Positions 43,034-50,916 are shown, numbered from the stretch's first letter. The stretch: 64,000 bases of DNA from Thalassomonas viridans (GCF_000948985.2 NZ_CP059733.1:5766001-5830000), one strand, 5' to 3'. Notes: generated by a model not told the origin, from the sequence alone. Translations and numbers: made by a program.

Positions 43034-43979
43034 TATTTACCTCGGTCAGGATAATATCGCTGCAATAGGCAACCTGATCGCTGGCAACCTGGATATCCTG
43101 TGTCGGCTGAAGCAGGTTAACGCTGTCGACCCCCGCCTGGTTCAAAGCGGTATATATACCCAATAAGGTCACTTTTTTGCCTAAAGTCTGGTTTTCCCGG
43201 GTATAGGCTTGCAGGGCCGAATGCACCAAAGCCAAAGTATTTTCCTTGCCCGGCCCGGCCAGCAGGGAAATCTCTGCCCGGATCTGGTAGCTTTGCACCC
43301 CGGCGCTTTTAATGGTGAGGCGATCCCCCAGCGGCCTGACGCCGTGCTCAGGTTCATCACTCCCCGTTTGCGCCAGCAAGGCTGAACCGTCGTCGCTGAG
43401 GCCGAAATAATTACGCACTTTAGCCAGCAACTCATCACTGGCGCTGCCGTCGCCGTTTTCCTTACTGAGGATCGTCAGCACGATATCGCTCGGCTGCGGG
43501 CTGACCACATCGGCGTCCGTCACCCGGCTGTCGGCACTTAACGCATGAAAAATGTAGCTGTTTTCACTGCCGGCGGTATTAAGGCCGTTAAAGGCCATCT
43601 GGATGCGCCGGCGGTAGCTGGTATCGTCTTCAAGAATTTGCGGCGTCACAGGGATTGTGCTGTCATCGGCTTCCTGCACCACCAGGCGCCCGACATTGTA
43701 ACGGGCGCCGATATTATCGAGATCCGCTCCTGTGGCCGAAGCCAGCATATTAGCGCGGGTAGCGTCATTGATTTGCGCCCGCAATAACAACTCGCGGTAG
43801 GCAAAGCTTTGCAGTAACACTGCCATAGGCTCGGATTCAAGCGCGAGCACTTCCCGGTAATCCGGGTTGATCGCCAGCAGCTGGTCTTTCAGCTGTTGGT
43901 AAATACTTTCAAAATCAAGCGCCTCAATAATATCCGGCACAGGCACCCGGGACAGGTCCAATAAATTATAAGCTGACAT
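43026..43979 (-). CDS. Baseplate protein J, copy 3
   Basis: 317 residues from ATG 43979 (weak AAGAA upstream). Baseplate_J: LSRVPVPDIIEALDFESIYQ, EVLALESEPMAVLLQSFAYRE, DATRANMLASATGADLDNIG, YRRRIQMAFNGLNTAGSENS, ALNQAGVDSVNLLQPTQDI. By eye closest to J1, indicating a more recent duplication of a J-I block. Controlled by the element at 44167-44210. Confidence 0.94.
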   Translation of the reverse strand: MSAYNLLDLSRVPVPDIIEALDFESIYQQLKDQLLAINPDYREVLALESEPMAVLLQSFAYRELLLRAQINDATRANMLASATGADLDNIGARYNVGRLVVQEADDSTIPVTPQILEDDTSYRRRIQMAFNGLNTAGSENSYIFHALSADSRVTDADVVSPQPSDIVLTILSKENGDGSASDELLAKVRNYFGLSDDGSALLAQTGSDEPEHGVRPLGDRLTIKSAGVQSYQIRAEISLLAGPGKENTLALVHSALQAYTRENQTLGKKVTLLGIYTALNQAGVDSVNLLQPTQDIQVASDQVAYCSDIILTEVNNV

Positions 43980-44166
43980 AAAAGTTCTTAACGGGAAAAG
44001 GTTTAACAACTGAGCCAGAAATGGCTGCTAGCGGGAATGACTCAAAAACAATAAGTTTGGTTCGACTGAATCAAGCGATCAAACCTGAGCCGGAGTCGTT
44101 TTCAGCAAAGAGTATCACCTACAACGGAATATAGCCGACCGATACTTGCTCGGCCAGCTTAGACAC

Positions 44167-44210
44167 ATGATACCCTTTTCCCTGGATTACAACAGGTCAA
44201 GTTTGGCCGC
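44167..44210 (-). promoter_or_regulatory. Palindromic promoter element, copy 4
   Basis: CAGGTCA-N4-TGGCCGC (44193-44210; one mismatch in the second core), 22-bp spacer, TATCAT (minus strand, 44167-44172). It precedes the J3/I3 unit with a leader of about 190 bases. Confidence 0.72.
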
Positions 44211-44231
44211 TTGGCTTAAACCGGAAACCAC

Positions 44232-44465
44232 CTAAGGTGTGAGCCGGTATAACTCCACCATTTCGGGAGCTTCCTGATTCGCCCATTCCAGGCAGGCATC
44301 GATAAAGGCATGCATCTTAACCTGCTCCACCTCAGTGCCGACACGTCCAAGCGTTAATTGCTTACCTACAGGGTAATAGCGGGTAATATGGCGCTGGCAA
44401 GCTTCGTTAATGTCAGCCAGGCTGAAAACTACATTGGAATAATCTTGTGTGGTATCTGTCATCAT
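44232..44465 (-). CDS. Small fibre-associated protein, module 4
   Basis: 77 residues (first or second Met). DINEACQRHITRYYPVGKQL, LGRVGTEVEQVKMHAFIDACLEW (seen as EVEQVKMHAFIDACLEW). It starts at the fibre stop with GGAG upstream, mirroring the tip-chaperone pair in module 1. Likely a fibre chaperone of a different family; not recognised. Confidence 0.55.
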   Translation of the reverse strand: MMTDTTQDYSNVVFSLADINEACQRHITRYYPVGKQLTLGRVGTEVEQVKMHAFIDACLEWANQEAPEMVELYRLTP

Positions 44466-45196
44466 TAAGCTCCTGCGGTTACATCAAAGGCATTGTCACC
44501 GGATAGTGACGGGTAATATCCCCATTTTGGATTCTCTCGGTCCAGAGGCACCCGGCCAGAAACGATGGCGGGCCAGATAAACAATACTTCACCGGATGGC
44601 GAGTAAGCATAGGGATGGGCATGCAAATAACGCCCCTGTTGCACGGCATAGTGAGTGCCGCACAAGCCCCATTCATTGTTCACCCCTTGCAGCCACTGCC
44701 CGCCAATATCGCCGGAAAGCAGCTTGGCATAAGAAGCCACGGTACAATAGGTTGAGTTGTTGCCTATCGGACTGGGGAACATGGTATAGCTGGAGTGTTT
44801 TGTGGAATCATAACCGCTCCAGGCCATTTTCATGACCCGTATCTCCGGCTGAAAATGTTGCACCCCGTGCCGGCCCATCTTCGTCAGGATTTCCTGCTCT
44901 TCCGCATCACGGCTTGCCCATACGGTGCCGCTGACAATAGAACGATAATGGGATACCGAAATGGTAATACCGCCATTTTTGGCAAAATAATCCAGAGAAT
45001 CCCCGGTCAGGTTGCCAAACTGGTTCTTCGTCTGCCGGTAGATGGCGTTCTCACCCCGCGCCGAAGCCAAATAATTATCGACTTCCGCTTCTTTGCTTGC
45101 AATGCGAGCATCGATTGATTGCATTTTATTATCCACCACACCGGTCAGGTTATTCGACGCCTGTACCAGCTCGGCAATATCTTGCTCTAAAGCCAT
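44465..45196 (-). CDS. Tail fibre tip protein, module 4
   Basis: 243 residues. The N-terminal coiled coil (ALEQDIAELVQASNNLTGVV, DNKMQSIDARIAS) resembles the module 1 tip; the rest is a Trp/Tyr/Gly/His-rich globular beta domain (MKMAWSGYDSTKHSSYTMFP, GLCGTHYAVQQGRYLHAHPY) typical of a receptor-binding tip. Together the two suggest a standard joint with swappable tips. Confidence 0.72.
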   Translation of the reverse strand: MALEQDIAELVQASNNLTGVVDNKMQSIDARIASKEAEVDNYLASARGENAIYRQTKNQFGNLTGDSLDYFAKNGGITISVSHYRSIVSGTVWASRDAEEQEILTKMGRHGVQHFQPEIRVMKMAWSGYDSTKHSSYTMFPSPIGNNSTYCTVASYAKLLSGDIGGQWLQGVNNEWGLCGTHYAVQQGRYLHAHPYAYSPSGEVLFIWPAIVSGRVPLDRENPKWGYYPSLSGDNAFDVTAGA

Positions 45197-45261
45197 ATCC
45201 TTATCCTTTTATATGTAAATGAGTGCTTGTTTAAAATTAAAGTGAAATGAAAAACTGCCGG

Positions 45262-45786
45262 TTAGATCAGCCCGGCATCCAGCAACATAAACGAGTGTTT
45301 TACGTGACGATACATATTGCTGATTTGCGCCGTCGCCATTTTCGCCAGCTCAGGGGCGATCAGAATATTCAGGTCTACCCCTTGATCGATAATATTCACA
45401 GAGCCCGCTGGCACCCCGGAAAGCGCCAGCTCAAAAGCCAGCAACAAATCCACTTCCGGCGATTTATAGGCCAGGGTTTTATCCTGCTCCGAATACACGG
45501 CGAACAAGGTGCCGTCATCAAGGTAAAAGCCGACTTCCCGTACCCAGAAGGTTTTATTGCTGTCATCAATCACGCTCATGTGGATCTGGCTCGGACTCAC
45601 CAAAGTGCCGCTGCTGATGCTGATGCGGTTTTTTTCACTGGTTAGTGCCGTGCGGTTTTGCTGCGGCGTATAAGCCGCGTCCCCTAAAGCGATGGCGCTG
45701 ATACTGGCCTGTAAGCCATTACTTTGTGCGTTAAATAACGCCTGTAATCCGGCCTCGGTAATGGTAGGTGTTAATATGGTACTCAC
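45262..45786 (-). CDS. Tail fibre collar/N-terminal domain protein (module 4)
   Basis: 174 residues. ILTPTITEAGLQALFNAQSN, ISAIALGDAAYTPQQNRTAL, KTFWVREVGFYLDDGTLFAV match the same collar family as the module 1 protein (also 174 residues) at conserved positions. Links I4 to the 44465 tip. Confidence 0.85.
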   Translation of the reverse strand: MSTILTPTITEAGLQALFNAQSNGLQASISAIALGDAAYTPQQNRTALTSEKNRISISSGTLVSPSQIHMSVIDDSNKTFWVREVGFYLDDGTLFAVYSEQDKTLAYKSPEVDLLLAFELALSGVPAGSVNIIDQGVDLNILIAPELAKMATAQISNMYRHVKHSFMLLDAGLI

Positions 45787-45839
45787 CTGGTTTCCTCCCT
45801 GTGATTTACCTGGTTAAAAATGAGGTCTCAGTAAAATAG

Positions 45840-46520
45840 TTACCGCAAGTAAAAACGGCCCACGGCATAACGTTTTTTATTCAGGTGCATATGGGCCGCT
45901 AAAGTGCCGGTGCTTGCCGGTACCTGTACCGGTTTGGTTTCATTACTCAGCCGCCGGCTTTGCAGCCATCCGGAACTGGCGCTGGCCAACCGGATAGCGC
46001 CATTGATTTTAGCCCCCACCAGAAAATCGAAATGCGAACGGGCCGGTTTCACCTTGTTGGTTACCCGGTAAATGGCGTCATAGAGCGCCTGATCCAGCAC
46101 CACGGCATTGCTGCTATAGGCCTGGGCATTCACCCAGGCAATAAAGACAAAGGTATGGGGGGTTGTGCTATGAATGGGCGCCAGGGTAAGGTCGACATCC
46201 TGCTCGAACCACTCGATAAATTCCAGGCTCACACCTAAAGCCGCCAGCGCCCGTTTCACGCTGCCGACCGTACCTTTGACCTTATGCACCGCCGCAGCCT
46301 GTTTGATCATGTTGCGCTTGGTTTGCTCACTCCAGGCTTCGTCCCAGTCATCAAGGGACAACGACCAGGCCAGCCAGGGCAACAGCGATGTCGGGCAGGT
46401 ATCCGGCCGCCATTGCTGTGCTATCGCCAGCTCCAGGCTGGTGCCGCGTGACACTGCCCCTTCCAGCGCCCGCTCCTGTGATGTGCTGTTTGCCGGCAGC
46501 AAGCTTGAGGGATTATCCAT
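45840..46520 (-). CDS. Baseplate protein I, copy 4
   Basis: 226 residues from ATG 46520, overlapping the J4 stop. SLLPANSTSQERALEGAVSR, QQWRPDTCPTSLLPWLAWSL, HKVKGTVGSVKRALAALGV, FIEWFEQDVDL. The C-terminal part (SSGWLQSRRLSNETKPVQV, HLNKKRYAVGRFYLR) is specific to this copy. Confidence 0.93.
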   Translation of the reverse strand: MDNPSSLLPANSTSQERALEGAVSRGTSLELAIAQQWRPDTCPTSLLPWLAWSLSLDDWDEAWSEQTKRNMIKQAAAVHKVKGTVGSVKRALAALGVSLEFIEWFEQDVDLTLAPIHSTTPHTFVFIAWVNAQAYSSNAVVLDQALYDAIYRVTNKVKPARSHFDFLVGAKINGAIRLASASSGWLQSRRLSNETKPVQVPASTGTLAAHMHLNKKRYAVGRFYLR

Positions 46521-47418
46521 AACTTGCTCCAATATCCAGGTTAATGTCAGTGCAATAGGCCGCCTCGTCCGCTGCCACGGCAATATCGGTTGCCGGACTT
46601 TGCAGGATGACTTTCTTCACCCCCGTCTGGTGCAGGGCGGCAAAGATACCCGATTGGGTAATTTCATTGCCTAAAGTTTGCTCTTCATCTAAATATCGTG
46701 TCAGTGCTTCCCTTGCCTGCCCGGCCACCAGGGTTTTATCCGGACCGCTGTGAAACAGCAGTTCGGCTGCTACCTGGTAAGGCTTGATACTCGCCGGTTT
46801 GACGATAACGCGATCCGTTAACGGCCGGATATCGTCATGGGTCAGGGTATCGGTTATTTGCCCGAGTAATGCCTCATCCGGCGTGCCATCCCCTAAAGTA
46901 CTGAGCACCGCCACATGCACTTCGCCGGGCAAAGGGCTGGAAACCGCCACATCCTTAACCTCGGTAGAAGCCGCCAGGGCATGATACTTATAGGCGCCTG
47001 AAGGCCCGGCAGTGCTGTAGCCTTCCAGTGAAAACGGAATACGCTGCCGCAGCCTTTCGTCGGACTCCATCACGGCGGGCACCGGGGGATTCGCTCCGGG
47101 ATCGGCCGGCGTGATCACCAGGCGTTCAACCCCGAATAGGGCTCCCAGGTGGTCTAAATCCGAGCCTTTTGCATAAGCCACCATTACCGCCCGGGAAGCT
47201 TCATTGATACGTGCTCGCAGCAGCAGCTCACGGTAGGCGGCAACTTCCAGCACCTTAAAGACGGGATCCGACTCCACCATGGCATCAAATTCCGGCATCC
47301 GGTTTTTCAGGTCCGCGGTCATATTGGCAAGAATGCCTTCATAATCCAGGGATTCGATGATCTCCGGGGGCGGCAACAAAGACAAATTGATGGCATTATT
47401 TGTGGGTGAAAAGTTCAT
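46513..47418 (-). CDS. Baseplate protein J, copy 4
   Basis: 301 residues: LSLLPPPEIIESLDYEGILA, VESDPVFKVLEVAAYRELLL, RINEASRAVMVAYAKGSDLD, RLRQRIPFSLEGYSTAGPSG, ALHQTGVKKVILQSPATDI. This sequence looks the most like canonical P2 gpJ. It lies first in the J4-I4-collar-tip order, after the lysis genes, as J follows lysis in some P2-like tailocins. Confidence 0.94.
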   Translation of the reverse strand: MNFSPTNNAINLSLLPPPEIIESLDYEGILANMTADLKNRMPEFDAMVESDPVFKVLEVAAYRELLLRARINEASRAVMVAYAKGSDLDHLGALFGVERLVITPADPGANPPVPAVMESDERLRQRIPFSLEGYSTAGPSGAYKYHALAASTEVKDVAVSSPLPGEVHVAVLSTLGDGTPDEALLGQITDTLTHDDIRPLTDRVIVKPASIKPYQVAAELLFHSGPDKTLVAGQAREALTRYLDEEQTLGNEITQSGIFAALHQTGVKKVILQSPATDIAVAADEAAYCTDINLDIGASYG

Positions 47419-47444
47419 GGGGAAAACTCACGGGTTACAGCCTA

Positions 47445-47488
47445 AAATAAGACTTTTGTTAAAGTTAACGCAGGACTTAAGTGCAAAA
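47445..47488 (-). promoter_or_regulatory. Possible degenerate palindromic element upstream of J4
   Basis: CAGGACT-N4-TGCAAAA at 47471-47488, with TTATTT at the -10 position expected for this family (47445-47450). Only the left arm resembles the consensus. Listed because it is at the right place and spacing; it may be coincidence. Confidence 0.25.
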
Positions 47489-47544
47489 AATTTGCCGATA
47501 GGAGATGTCCGTATCACCTGCAACGAAAGGGAAGAAAGCTCCGG

Positions 47545-47787
47545 TTATAACTTGCGGCCGCTGAGTAGGGTATCCAGTTTTTTATCAATAGAATCAAGAC
47601 GCTTCTCGATCCTTTTTTGATCTTCATTACGTATCTGCTTAAGGTGCTGGATCTCTTGCGAGTTGGTATTGATACGTTTGTCCAGCCCGCTTAAATATAA
47701 GATACCTGTGACCAGCAAAGTCACGGTCGTAATGATATGGGCCAGATTCAGTTCCTTCTTCAAATGCCAGTGTTCTTCCTGGTTCAT
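47545..47787 (-). CDS. Small membrane protein, lysis-associated
   Basis: 80 residues: N-terminal HWHLKKELNLAHIITTVTLL with one transmembrane helix (about 17-33), then a charged coiled coil (IQHLKQIRNEDQKRIEKRLDSI seen as KQIRNEDQKRIEKRLDSI). This N-in, helical-out layout fits an i-spanin- or holin-accessory-type protein common downstream of phage lysozyme-holin genes. No named family assigned. Confidence 0.6.
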   Translation of the reverse strand: MNQEEHWHLKKELNLAHIITTVTLLVTGILYLSGLDKRINTNSQEIQHLKQIRNEDQKRIEKRLDSIDKKLDTLLSGRKL

Positions 47788-48036
47788 TTAGCAACTCCCC
47801 CGATATTTTCTGTGGTTGTTACCCGGGATAAGCCTGTCCTGCTTACCCCCTCTCGTCTGGTTTATATTCAAATAGCTCATAGGTTTTTGGCTCACTTAGC
47901 AACCTCCTTAATATTCTCTGTGGCTGTTAATACAACTAAGCCTGATATGCTTTAACGCTAAAATTTCAGCCATTTTCATATGGCCCCTGATTGCGGGGTC
48001 ACCTGGCGACTCCCTTAATTTTTTCTACGGTTCTCA
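47781..48036 (-). repeat. 108-bp tandem repeats: decayed copies of the holin 3' end
   Basis: Similar 40-bp segments begin at 47781, 47889 and 47997, exactly 108 bp apart; the last is the true end of the holin gene (encodes GLRTVEKIKGVAR and stop). Copy 2 reads ISGLVVLTATENIKEVAK-stop and copy 3 GLSRVTTTENIGGVAK-stop in the matching frame, but upstream stops break both. They are degenerate duplications of the last ~36 codons of the holin gene. The middle copy also contains AAGGAGG. Confidence 0.7.
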
Positions 48037-48397
48037 GTCCCGCCAAACCTAACATGCCCAGGGTCAGTTCCATCATCACATCCAGCGGCAGTTCGGGGGC
48101 GCCGATTTCGGGAAACAGCCATTGCAGGCTGGGATTAATGATAAAGGCGAACAAAAAGCCCAGGCCGCAAATCCACATCAGAAACGGCCGGGCGCCGGCG
48201 ACAAATATACTGCGGTGACTCGCCTGCACCTTGTTGATTTGAGCCTGCACCAGGGCCGGTTGCTGCGACAGGCGGTGTTTGATTAAGGCAAGATTGAGAG
48301 TTTCTTCTTCACTGGTGAACAGCTCATCCAGTATGCCCCCCACCGCCTGAACCGGCTCCTTAATATTGCTGCCCAATAGGGCGCTGAACCAACTCAT
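47999..48397 (-). CDS. Holin, 3TM family
   Basis: 132 residues from ATG 48397, overlapping the lysozyme stop by four bases. WFSALLGSNIKEPVQAVGGIL and ETLNLALIKHRLSQQPALVQAQIN precede a conserved SIFVAGARPFLMWICGLGF segment with two clear hydrophobic helices (about 73-95 and 110-125), the Holin_3TM family pattern. Forms lesions in the inner membrane for lysozyme release and hence particle liberation. Confidence 0.85.
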   Translation of the reverse strand: MSWFSALLGSNIKEPVQAVGGILDELFTSEEETLNLALIKHRLSQQPALVQAQINKVQASHRSIFVAGARPFLMWICGLGFLFAFIINPSLQWLFPEIGAPELPLDVMMELTLGMLGLAGLRTVEKIKGVAR

Positions 48398-48816
48398 GCC
48401 CTTTGCCACTCCCCCAGTACCATTTGTTTGGCCAGCTCTTCGGCCCGGACAGGCACCTGCTGCGCCCAGCGGCTGTCGAGCATTTCATTGGCGGCCCCCT
48501 GGAAGTCCCCGGCTTCGACGCAGGCACGCATTTTCTTGAACGCCATAAGTCCGCCGGCCCCCAGGTTATAGGCCATATTGATCAGCACCCCGATCTGGGC
48601 ATCGTTGCAATAACGGGTATCAATATTACGTTTGACGACGGCTTTACACTCGTTCAGGTCGTTTTGTAACAAGATCTCCGCTTCCTGTTCATTGATGCCG
48701 ACATCATCGAGATTGCGGCCATAACCTAAGGTGAGCTTTTTCGCCGTACAGTAATAGGGGTGGCTGCGAAAGCCCTCATGCTTTTTGATTTGTTCAACGG
48801 TATTTTGTATAGACAT
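48394..48816 (-). CDS. GH24 lysozyme (endolysin), active-type
   Basis: 140 residues. Degrades peptidoglycan for release of particles. Catalytic Glu is E14 in KKHEGFRSHPYYC, with Cys23 at the Asp position of T4 lysozyme and Thr29 in LTLGYGR, a triad arrangement seen in phage GH24 enzymes. No signal peptide or SAR helix, so it needs the holin encoded next. The ATG follows a terminator T-run directly and lacks a ribosome binding site, so expression is probably tightly gated. Confidence 0.9.
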   Translation of the reverse strand: MSIQNTVEQIKKHEGFRSHPYYCTAKKLTLGYGRNLDDVGINEQEAEILLQNDLNECKAVVKRNIDTRYCNDAQIGVLINMAYNLGAGGLMAFKKMRACVEAGDFQGAANEMLDSRWAQQVPVRAEELAKQMVLGEWQRA

Positions 48817-48850
48817 AAAAAAAGCCCGAAAAGTTATTAGCTTTTCGGGC
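48817..48850 (-). terminator. Intrinsic terminator abutting the lysozyme start codon
   Basis: Perfect ten-base stem GCCCGAAAAG / CTTTTCGGGC, loop of seven (TTATTAG on plus), then seven T immediately followed by the lysozyme ATG. The palindromic promoter element lies just upstream (48901-48944). Transcripts would end at the start codon unless antiterminated. Confidence 0.9.
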
Positions 48851-48900
48851 CCGGTAAAAAATAAGGTAAAACCGCAAACGGTTTCGTTAACAATAAGGTT

Positions 48901-48944
48901 ATTTTAGCTTTTTTCTGGCAAAGCAACAGGACAAGTCTGCCCTG
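48901..48944 (-). promoter_or_regulatory. Palindromic promoter element, copy 5
   Basis: CAGGACA-N4-TGCCCTG (48927-48944), 22-bp spacer, TAAAAT (minus strand, 48901-48906). Drives the lysozyme-holin unit through the terminator above. Confidence 0.68.
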
Positions 48945-49223
48945 CCCCCTTTGCCGGTTTATACCGGCTAACGGCCGGCGTAAAACACAAACCGGCAGCG
49001 GCAAGTAAAAGCACTGTCTCCCCCGGCATTACGCCTTCGGGGATAAGGAAAGATTTTCAGGAAAGTAGTTATCGCCCCGGTCAAAGGCGGCGGCTTTACT
49101 GTTACTTTATACGGAGGCCATCAATGCGCGCATATTAATAAACCCCGAGAATATAGAAGAGCGGAAATGCCTATCAAGCAGTAACTTGCTATGTTAAAGA
49201 CGAAACCCCGTGACAGCAAAGGC
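48945..49223. other. Non-coding spacer upstream of the lysis unit
   Basis: About 280 bases between the Q-like gene and the lysis promoter, containing GC-rich imperfect repeats (CCGGC and GCCGG) but no supported gene or clear terminator. Confidence 0.35.
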
Positions 49224-49592
49224 TCACATACAGGTGATCAGGCTGCGCTCGGCTTTTGCCAGCCAAAATTGCAATGAACGTTTGGAATCAAACCCCATTA
49301 AGGTTGCGGCACTATCAAGCGGCTTGTCCACCACATAACGGGCACGTAACGCCCGGATACATTCGGGTCTGAGCCGGGAAATAAATTGTGTTAACTCCTC
49401 AATCTGCCCGGGCACATAGATATTTTCCGAGCGATTCCTATCTCCTGTCCCCGTGTCAACATGCTCGCGGATAGCGCTGGAAGCAAAACCGTTTACCGAC
49501 TCTTTCCTACGCCAGAATTTCCCCCAGGCCTTAAGCTCGCTCCTCAGCACCTTAATATTGATCTGTTTGCCTGCCTGCATCATATTATCCAT
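49224..49592 (-). CDS. Q/RinA-type late regulator (sigma region 4-like HTH)
   Basis: 122 residues. Basic N-terminus (VLRSELKAWGKFWRRKESVN), then a helical C-terminal domain RLRPECIRALRARYVVDKPL, AATLMGFDSKRSLQFWLAKAERSL reading like sigma-70 region 4 (seen in two parts). This matches phage antitermination/late activator proteins of the Q/RinA type. It overlaps the HTH gene and lies upstream of the lysis and tail units whose leaders contain terminators, making it a candidate antiterminator or activator. Confidence 0.65.
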   Translation of the reverse strand: MDNMMQAGKQINIKVLRSELKAWGKFWRRKESVNGFASSAIREHVDTGTGDRNRSENIYVPGQIEELTQFISRLRPECIRALRARYVVDKPLDSAATLMGFDSKRSLQFWLAKAERSLITCM

Positions 49593-49848
49593 TGGACAGC
49601 TCTCCTATCACATCGACAACCTTTAACATGTAAACGTCTTCAATCAAACCGACGACATCATTCCATTTGGGATTAAACTCATTATTTTCCCAGCGGCGCA
49701 AGGTCCTCTCTTCGATACCGTAATCCGCCGCCGACTCCGCCTGGGTATAACCCCGGCTCTGTCTGGCATATTTTAATAAATCCGAACCTTTTGGCGTACG
49801 ACAGGTATTTGTCGCAGCAAAACCTACAGCTGACTGGCCCATATTCAT
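49585..49848 (-). CDS. XRE-family HTH regulator
   Basis: 87 residues with a Cro/CI-type helix-turn-helix at about 20-70: LLKYARQSRGYTQAESAADY, IEERTLRRWENNEFNP. Probably binds operators in the cluster, for instance the GGTCA-N4-TGACC palindromes or the nearby direct repeats. First gene of a two-gene regulatory unit with the Q-like gene (eight-base overlap). Confidence 0.85.
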   Translation of the reverse strand: MNMGQSAVGFAATNTCRTPKGSDLLKYARQSRGYTQAESAADYGIEERTLRRWENNEFNPKWNDVVGLIEDVYMLKVVDVIGELSNG

Positions 49849-49925
49849 CCTATCCTGTTATTTTTCTACTCAGCCGGAACTACATCTAAATACGGCTTCC
49901 GGCTTTACTCACTGTTTCGATTAAA

Positions 49926-49948
49926 TCGGCCAACCCCTGTCGGCCAAC
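49926..49948. repeat. Nine-bp direct repeats upstream of the HTH gene
   Basis: TCGGCCAAC occurs at 49926 and again at 49940, 14 bp apart, about 80-100 bases upstream of the HTH start. A possible operator for the regulatory pair. Confidence 0.35.
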
Positions 49949-50009
49949 TTCCCTGCTCCCTTTAAAATGGAAACGTTTTATTTATTAACGCAGGCGCCCA
50001 ACATAAGCG

Positions 50010-50057
50010 TTAACAGACATTCGGTTTTAACCTTGCGCTGACTGTATCTTTAGCCAT
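50010..50057 (-). other. 15-codon reading frame with a strong ribosome binding site
   Basis: MAKDTVSARLKPNVC preceded by AAAGGAG at ideal distance. The first residues recall the start of the 72-residue peptide at 9-227 (MAKSND). Could be a leader peptide or a truncated gene; translation is plausible, function unknown. Confidence 0.25.
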
Positions 50058-50252
50058 CACTTATCTCCTTTGAATGATCAGCTATCCGCTGACAACCTGT
50101 TTGTGCTCTAAGTCCCTGCAACTTCACCACCAGCTCTACAGCCTTAGTATGGGTATCAGGCATTAACCTGAGCTGAATCAATAAGACACAGGCAATATTT
50201 ATTACCAGGCGCTTTTATCTTCCCCTGCCAGGCCGGCAACTTAAGCCAGGCT

Positions 50253-50505
50253 AATATCGCAATTTTTTCTTCCCGGTATTACCCGGGAAAATTAACCCTG
50301 CCGCGATAGAAAAAATCCCGGCCTGGACACCTGTTCCGTGATCCTGAAACCAATATCGCAATTTTTGCTCCCGGATATTACCCGGAAAAATTACCTCTGC
50401 CGCGACAGGAAAAATCCCGTCAGGAACGCTTTCCCGCTGATCCTGAAGCTAATATCGCAATTTTTGCTCCCGGGTATTACCCGGAAAAATTAACACCGGC
50501 AGGTT
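50253..50505. repeat. 99-bp tandem repeat, about 2.5 copies
   Basis: Units start at 50253, 50352 and 50451 (AATATCGCAATTTTT...), period exactly 99 bp; the last is cut by the lysozyme-like gene end at 50506. Each contains a hairpin (TTCCCGG...CCGGGAA type). All frames have stops, so it is not coding. The region from 49849 to 50252 has no supported gene other than the small frame noted. Confidence 0.85.
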
Positions 50506-50916
50506 TTATTGCCATTGCCCGGATTCGAGCTGCAGCAGCAGCTGGGCGGTATACTGAGGCAGGTACTTAGCCTTAAGGCAAAGCAATAATTCATCGGTGG
50601 CCCGGGAAAAGTCCCGGTTTTCAATGGCGTCAATCACCCGGCTGAACGTTAAAAAACGCTCCATGCCCAGCAAATGAATGAGATTGATCAACGCAGCCAG
50701 GCGTGCCGGGTTACAGTGCTCCAAATTGATATTTTGCCGGGCTTCGCCAAGCAAGGTATTTAAATCATTTGCCAGCAGGATTTCCGCTTCTTCAAGGCGG
50801 ATACCGACACTATCCAGATCCCGGCCGTAACCTATGCTGAGTTTGCCGGCCGGGCAATACTCGGGATAAGACTTAAATCCCTTATGTCTTTTTATCTGTT
50901 GAATTAATTGATGCAT
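50506..50916 (-). CDS. Lysozyme-like paralogue lacking the catalytic Glu
   Basis: 136 residues, aligned by eye to the 48394 lysozyme: IKRHKGFKSYPEYCPAGKL versus IKKHEGFRSHPYYCTAKKL. The catalytic Glu is Lys12 here, the Thr position is Ser27; the Cys is kept. Thus a GH24-fold protein that should not hydrolyse peptidoglycan. It retains its own promoter element and leader terminator, suggesting a retained role (inhibitor, cell-wall-binding factor) or early decay. No ribosome binding site before the ATG. Confidence 0.82.
   Translation of the reverse strand: MHQLIQQIKRHKGFKSYPEYCPAGKLSIGYGRDLDSVGIRLEEAEILLANDLNTLLGEARQNINLEHCNPARLAALINLIHLLGMERFLTFSRVIDAIENRDFSRATDELLLCLKAKYLPQYTAQLLLQLESGQWQ

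Noticed and set aside
50253..50505. CRISPR array
   Set aside because: The 99-bp units are whole tandem repeats without alternating unique spacers, and there are no cas genes.
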